Below, piece by piece: positions 60,915 through 64,000 of a stretch of 64,000 nt of DNA. Under the pieces are notes generated by a model. The model was not told the DNA's origin. It saw nothing but the letters and a program-made list of their open reading frames with translations, and ran no database searches. Origin of the DNA: Neobacillus sp. SuZ13 (GTDB lineage Bacteria; Bacillota; Bacilli; Bacillales; Cytobacillaceae). The position numbers and the translations under genes were made by a program. The stretch lies in assembly GCF_030123365.1 (NCBI RefSeq), contig NZ_CP126107.1, forward strand, positions 977,501 to 1,041,500. The letters are read 5' to 3'. The first letter of the stretch is position 1. The number at the start of each line of letters is the position of its first letter.

Positions 60915-62162
60915 ATGAAAGAAGGCTTCCAGACTACTAAGCTCATTTTTGAAGAAAAGAAGGCAAGTATTCTATTTTTATGGTTGTTTAATTTATTGTA
61001 TTATTCGTTTGATATTTTTTATTATTGGATAAGGCCGAAAATAAATAAGCAAGTAAGTATTTTTGATACAGATGAAGTTGGTTTGGGTGTATGGTTATAC
61101 ATTTTAATTTTCTGTATGCTGCCACTTTCTATCTATTTTATTAAAAAGGGGAATCCTTACGTAGTAAAATACATCTATATTATAGGATATATTGGAATTG
61201 ATATGGTTGATAGCTTAATGACCTATTTAGGATCAACAGCCTCATTCGGTTCGGGGAATATTGTTGAGGTATTATTTCTTCTATTCTGCCCAATTTTTGT
61301 AAATAAAAATTATTTCTGGGTTGTTTCACTTGGGATGATTGGGAAAGAAATTTTGTTGGGAGTAATTCTGCGGGATTTAAACGTTTTAGTTCCAACTGTT
61401 ATATATATTATCTTATCTTTGATCGCCTATATTTTATTAGTTCGGTTTCATTCATATATTCAAACCTTGACGAAAGTCTATGAAGAACTACGACATAAAG
61501 AAAAATTGGCTGTAGTTGGTCAAATGGCTGCAGCTATAGGTCATGAAATTCGAAATCCCTTATCTTCATTACGGGGGTTTACACAATTGCAGCAAGAACG
61601 ATACCCAAACACCAATGATTATTATCCAATTATGATTCAGGAAATTGACCGGATCAATACAATTGTTAATGACCTGATGTATCTTGGTAAACCAAGAGTA
61701 ATTAATTTTGAAAAAGCAAGTATTGAAGAAGTAGTTGCCTATACATTATCGATTACGCAACAGCAAGCGGAAAGACAAGGAGTCACTGTAGAGACAATTA
61801 TGGCAGGGCCATTACCACCTATCGAATGTGATGAAAAGCAACTAAAGCAAGTGTTTATCAATTTGATAAAAAATGCAATTGAAGCCATGCCAGATGGCGG
61901 CAGGATAGAAATCCGTGTTCAAGTTATAGAAAAACAGAAAATGGTTGTTTCTATTCAAGATGAGGGTAGTGGAATTAAAGATGAGAACATCTTAAATCTT
62001 GGTGAACCATTTTTCACGACAAAAGCAGATGGAACTGGTTTAGGTTTAATGGTTACAAATCAAATCATTAAGGATCACAATGGTGAACTGAATATAGATA
62101 GTAAGATCAATAAAGGGACTCGAGTAATTGTATCTTTGCCGATCCTACAAATAGTTAAATAG
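60915..62162 (+). CDS. Membrane sensor histidine kinase
   Basis: 415 residues. The first 185 form six hydrophobic segments. A HisKA domain follows with VVGQMAAAIGHEIRNPLSSLRGF (His about 210), N box NLIKNAIEAM, G1 QDEGSGI and G2 GTGLGLM. It resembles the sporulation-kinase group (KinB/KinE-like) in its catalytic part. No response regulator gene is adjacent. The membrane part is clearly related to that of the HD-GYP protein downstream: both carry SGNIVE, a P(I/L)F(V/L)N..YFW(V/I)VSLG segment and LLVRF at the end. AAGGAGAAAC precedes the ATG. Confidence 0.9.
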   Translation: MKEGFQTTKLIFEEKKASILFLWLFNLLYYSFDIFYYWIRPKINKQVSIFDTDEVGLGVWLYILIFCMLPLSIYFIKKGNPYVVKYIYIIGYIGIDMVDSLMTYLGSTASFGSGNIVEVLFLLFCPIFVNKNYFWVVSLGMIGKEILLGVILRDLNVLVPTVIYIILSLIAYILLVRFHSYIQTLTKVYEELRHKEKLAVVGQMAAAIGHEIRNPLSSLRGFTQLQQERYPNTNDYYPIMIQEIDRINTIVNDLMYLGKPRVINFEKASIEEVVAYTLSITQQQAERQGVTVETIMAGPLPPIECDEKQLKQVFINLIKNAIEAMPDGGRIEIRVQVIEKQKMVVSIQDEGSGIKDENILNLGEPFFTTKADGTGLGLMVTNQIIKDHNGELNIDSKINKGTRVIVSLPILQIVK

Positions 62163-62373
62163 TTCTACAATTATACAAAATTCCTCAAAATAACATGTTA
62201 CAAGGGTATTACTAATGATATATAATGTAGAGGAATAAGGGATATTAATAGTTTTTGTTATTTTATTGCTTATATAGTCAGTAAGATCTACAAACTACGA
62301 TTGTCTGACCCGAATTTAAAAATATAGAAGAAAAACGGGAAGGATCATGTGTGAGATACACTTGGAGGATTTT

Positions 62374-63534
62374 ATGATACCACATGAAGAAAAACGGATA
62401 ATGAAATGGTTTCTTTCATTGTTCTATCTCATTTTCATAGGTTATGACTATTTTTATTATTACATTTTTAAAGTTATAAATAATAAAAAGGGTGGCCTAC
62501 CAAGCAACTTTTGGTATATAACCTATTTTGTATTAATTATATTGATTCCCATTTCTTACTATTTATATAAAGTAAATAAAGGATATTGGGTAAAGTATGT
62601 ATTTAGCATTACCTACCTTCTTACTGTTTTTGTTGTTGATATTTTAACTTTTTATGGCGAAAAGAAACCATACACTAGTGGAAATATTGTCGAATTGTTT
62701 TTAATATTAACATTACCCCTTTTCTTAAATACTAGATATTTTTGGATAGTCAGTCTGGGTACTATTTTAAAGTACATTCTGATTGGAATAATATTAAAGG
62801 ACGGATATGTTGCTTTGCCAGGGATATTAGTAGCTGTCTTAACGATTTTGTCCTTCTTTTTATTAGTTCGCTTTCAGGGATATTTCAAAACGATTAGTAC
62901 TGCCCACGATAAACAGTTAGAAGGAATTGTCAAAGGGGTCATTGCGACACTAGAACTAAAAGATCCTTATACAAGGGGGCATAGCGAACGTGTTGCCCGT
63001 TATGCATCAATTTTAGCAAAGGAAATTGGTAAGTTTTCAAACGAGGAACAAAAATCATTTTATTATGCCTGTTTATTGCATGATATTGGGAAAGTGCATA
63101 TTCCTGATTCCATATTAATGAAGCCTGGGAAATTAACAGAAGAAGAATTTGAAATTATTAAGTCACATCCAAGTGTCGGTGCTGAAGCAGTGCAGAATGT
63201 CCACGGAATAAAGGACAGTCTATCTGTCATCCGGTCACATCACGAGCGCTGGGATGGAAAGGGCTATCCTGATCAATTAGCCGGAGAAGAAATTCCTTTA
63301 CTAGCAAGAGTTACATCAATTGCAGATGCATTTGATGCTATGACATCTTCCAGATCGTACAGAGCAGCAATGCCATTGGAGGAGGCATATAAGCGTATTC
63401 TTGAAGGAAAGGGTTCACAGTTTGATCCATCGTTGGTAGAGAATTTTATCAAAGTGTTTCCTGCATGGGTCAACTTTCATCAAAAATATCCATGGAACAA
63501 AGAAAAAGCTTTACTGAAGGAGGTGGAAGGATGA
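62374..63534 (+). CDS. Membrane HD-GYP domain protein
   Basis: 386 residues. Six hydrophobic segments (residues about 8-175) share the sensor domain of the preceding kinase. The output is an HD-GYP domain: HSERVARYA, LHDIGK (about 233-238), KPGKLTEEEFEIIKSHP, HHERWDGKGYP and IADAFDAM. Complete HD and GYP motifs suggest an active cyclic-di-GMP phosphodiesterase or a related phosphohydrolase. ATG at 62374, after GGAGG, is chosen; an ATG at 62347 has a site only 3 nt away. Its TGA overlaps the ATG of the small peptide gene, so the two are coupled. Confidence 0.9.
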   Translation: MIPHEEKRIMKWFLSLFYLIFIGYDYFYYYIFKVINNKKGGLPSNFWYITYFVLIILIPISYYLYKVNKGYWVKYVFSITYLLTVFVVDILTFYGEKKPYTSGNIVELFLILTLPLFLNTRYFWIVSLGTILKYILIGIILKDGYVALPGILVAVLTILSFFLLVRFQGYFKTISTAHDKQLEGIVKGVIATLELKDPYTRGHSERVARYASILAKEIGKFSNEEQKSFYYACLLHDIGKVHIPDSILMKPGKLTEEEFEIIKSHPSVGAEAVQNVHGIKDSLSVIRSHHERWDGKGYPDQLAGEEIPLLARVTSIADAFDAMTSSRSYRAAMPLEEAYKRILEGKGSQFDPSLVENFIKVFPAWVNFHQKYPWNKEKALLKEVEG

Positions 63535-63602
63535 AAATCCGTAAACTGAAGAAAGTAAAAACTACATGTTGGTGGTGCGGCTTTTTTGGATTAGGAGGAT
63601 AA
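63531..63602 (+). CDS. 23-residue Cys/Trp/Gly peptide, candidate RiPP precursor
   Basis: Start ATG overlaps the HD-GYP stop (ATGA). It follows AAGGAGGTGGAAGG, the best ribosome site in this stretch, 6 nt from the ATG, which argues for real translation. Residues 1-12 are strongly basic (MKIRKLKKVKTT). Residues 13-23 are CWWCGFFGLGG, with a CxxC and a Gly-Gly end. A hairpin plus U-tract and then a PqqD-like gene follow. This fits a modified-peptide precursor with leader and core. It could also be a leader peptide with paired Trp codons used in attenuation. Not a family that I recognise. Confidence 0.65.
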   Translation: MKIRKLKKVKTTCWWCGFFGLGG

Positions 63603-63611
63603 GATGCTGGC

Positions 63612-63633
63612 GGAAGCTAAGCTTCTTTTTTTT
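63612..63633 (+). terminator. Short terminator/attenuator after the peptide gene
   Basis: GGAAGC-TAA-GCTTCT forms a 5-6 bp stem followed by eight T. It would make the peptide transcript more abundant than the genes beyond. Confidence 0.55.
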
Positions 63634-63660
63634 AAACTATATAAAAGATAGGGTGTTGTT

Positions 63661-64000
63661 ATGAGGCTTACACTCGATTCGTGTCTATTGTTGGAACAAG
63701 TTTACATTCATAAAGATAGTAAAAATTATATAGTTGAAGATAAGGTTTCAGGTGAGTTCTATGAAATGCCTGAGGTATGTATTGATGCAATCAATCAGAT
63801 GAACGACGGAGTTACATTAGGTCAAATCGAAAGGCGTCTTAAAGAAAAGTACCCAAAAGAAGACGTGGACTTGATCAAATTTGCCAACCAACTTCTTGAT
63901 CTGAATTTAATTGATGAAATTGATGGTGTTAAGCTTAAAAAGCAGCATCAAGAAAAGGGGCATCTTGGTTTTTTGAGGATTTCCCCTAAGATAGGAAAAT
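63661..64000 (+). CDS. PqqD-like peptide-binding protein (C-terminus beyond window)
   Basis: 113 codons visible, open to the window end. The N-terminal 90 residues fit the PqqD fold, the RiPP recognition element: YIHKDSKNYIVED, then EFYEMPEVCIDAINQMNDGVTLGQIERRL in two adjoining parts, and FANQLLDLNLID. After it comes a basic linker and FLRISPKIGK, which resembles the entry of peptide zinc-metalloprotease (M50) proteins that carry an N-terminal PqqD domain, but too little is visible to say. GGGTG precedes the ATG by 5 nt. Together with the peptide gene it suggests a peptide-maturation locus. Confidence 0.65.
   Translation, partial: MRLTLDSCLLLEQVYIHKDSKNYIVEDKVSGEFYEMPEVCIDAINQMNDGVTLGQIERRLKEKYPKEDVDLIKFANQLLDLNLIDEIDGVKLKKQHQEKGHLGFLRISPKIGK

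Noticed and set aside
63604..63651. 15-codon frame after the CWWC peptide
   Set aside because: It has a GGAGGA upstream but runs straight through the terminator stem and T-run, and that GGAGGA also encodes the Gly-Gly end of the peptide.

Overview
The window looks like chromosome of a low-GC, spore-forming Bacillaceae bacterium; a Neobacillus/Mesobacillus-type genome is my guess, but the genus cannot be fixed from this sequence alone. The reasons are strong AGGAGG ribosome sites, frequent TTG/GTG starts, SigA-, SigK- and sigma-54-type promoters, CcpA (cre), CodY and TnrA boxes, an S-box (SAM-I) riboswitch, and close relatives of Bacillus subtilis TnrA, YfkAB, LytST and the Frl system. I see no rRNA, tRNA, insertion sequence, prophage or CRISPR array.

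Layout. 1-5.6 kb: start of a branched-chain aminotransferase gene (ilvE, cut by the window edge), a DnaQ-like exonuclease paired with a DUF294 nucleotidyltransferase, the ammonium transporter amtB, its regulator tnrA, two tiny genes and a likely SigK-controlled spore coat gene. 5.7-20.2 kb: a YhfP-type oxidoreductase, an amino-acid ABC transporter, an AidB-like acyl-CoA dehydrogenase, a large dynamin-like GTPase, RtcB, a 2-hydroxyacid dehydrogenase, an MFS exporter and a decayed cell-wall GDSL esterase. 20.3-30.6 kb: an acyl-CoA catabolic block (3-hydroxyacyl-CoA dehydrogenase, two acyl-CoA ligases, acyl-CoA dehydrogenase, thiolase, CoA-transferase) around a sigma-54 activator; two perfect sigma-54 promoters and matching TGTCCA palindromes suggest this activator drives the block. 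30.6-37.2 kb: HAD phosphatase, RecQ, a formate/nitrite channel, YfkAB and an MFS transporter.

37.4-41.4 kb: a SAM-I riboswitch controlling a ribose-type ABC transporter, followed by a 52-bp tandem repeat. 42-48 kb: the fructoselysine operon frlBONMD with frlR, carrying a CodY box and GntR-type dyads but no ATPase gene. 48.3-54.5 kb: a split ThrE-type exporter, a C39-like protein, a K+ channel facing a DUF350 / glutathionylspermidine-synthase / lipoprotein operon. 54.6-59 kb: LytST with a CstA transporter, the arrangement of a pyruvate-sensing system. 59.3-60.7 kb: an APC amino-acid permease.

60.9 kb to the end: a histidine kinase and an HD-GYP protein share the same membrane sensor domain. 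The HD-GYP gene is translationally coupled to a 23-residue peptide gene whose tail is CWWCGFFGLGG, followed by a hairpin and U-tract and then a PqqD-like protein running off the window. This resembles a ribosomally made, modified peptide (RiPP) locus and is the best candidate here for an undescribed system. Intergenic DNA is rich in repeats: a 21-bp tandem array with two degenerate 21-bp-period relatives, a 52-bp array, and two families of long imperfect palindromes.
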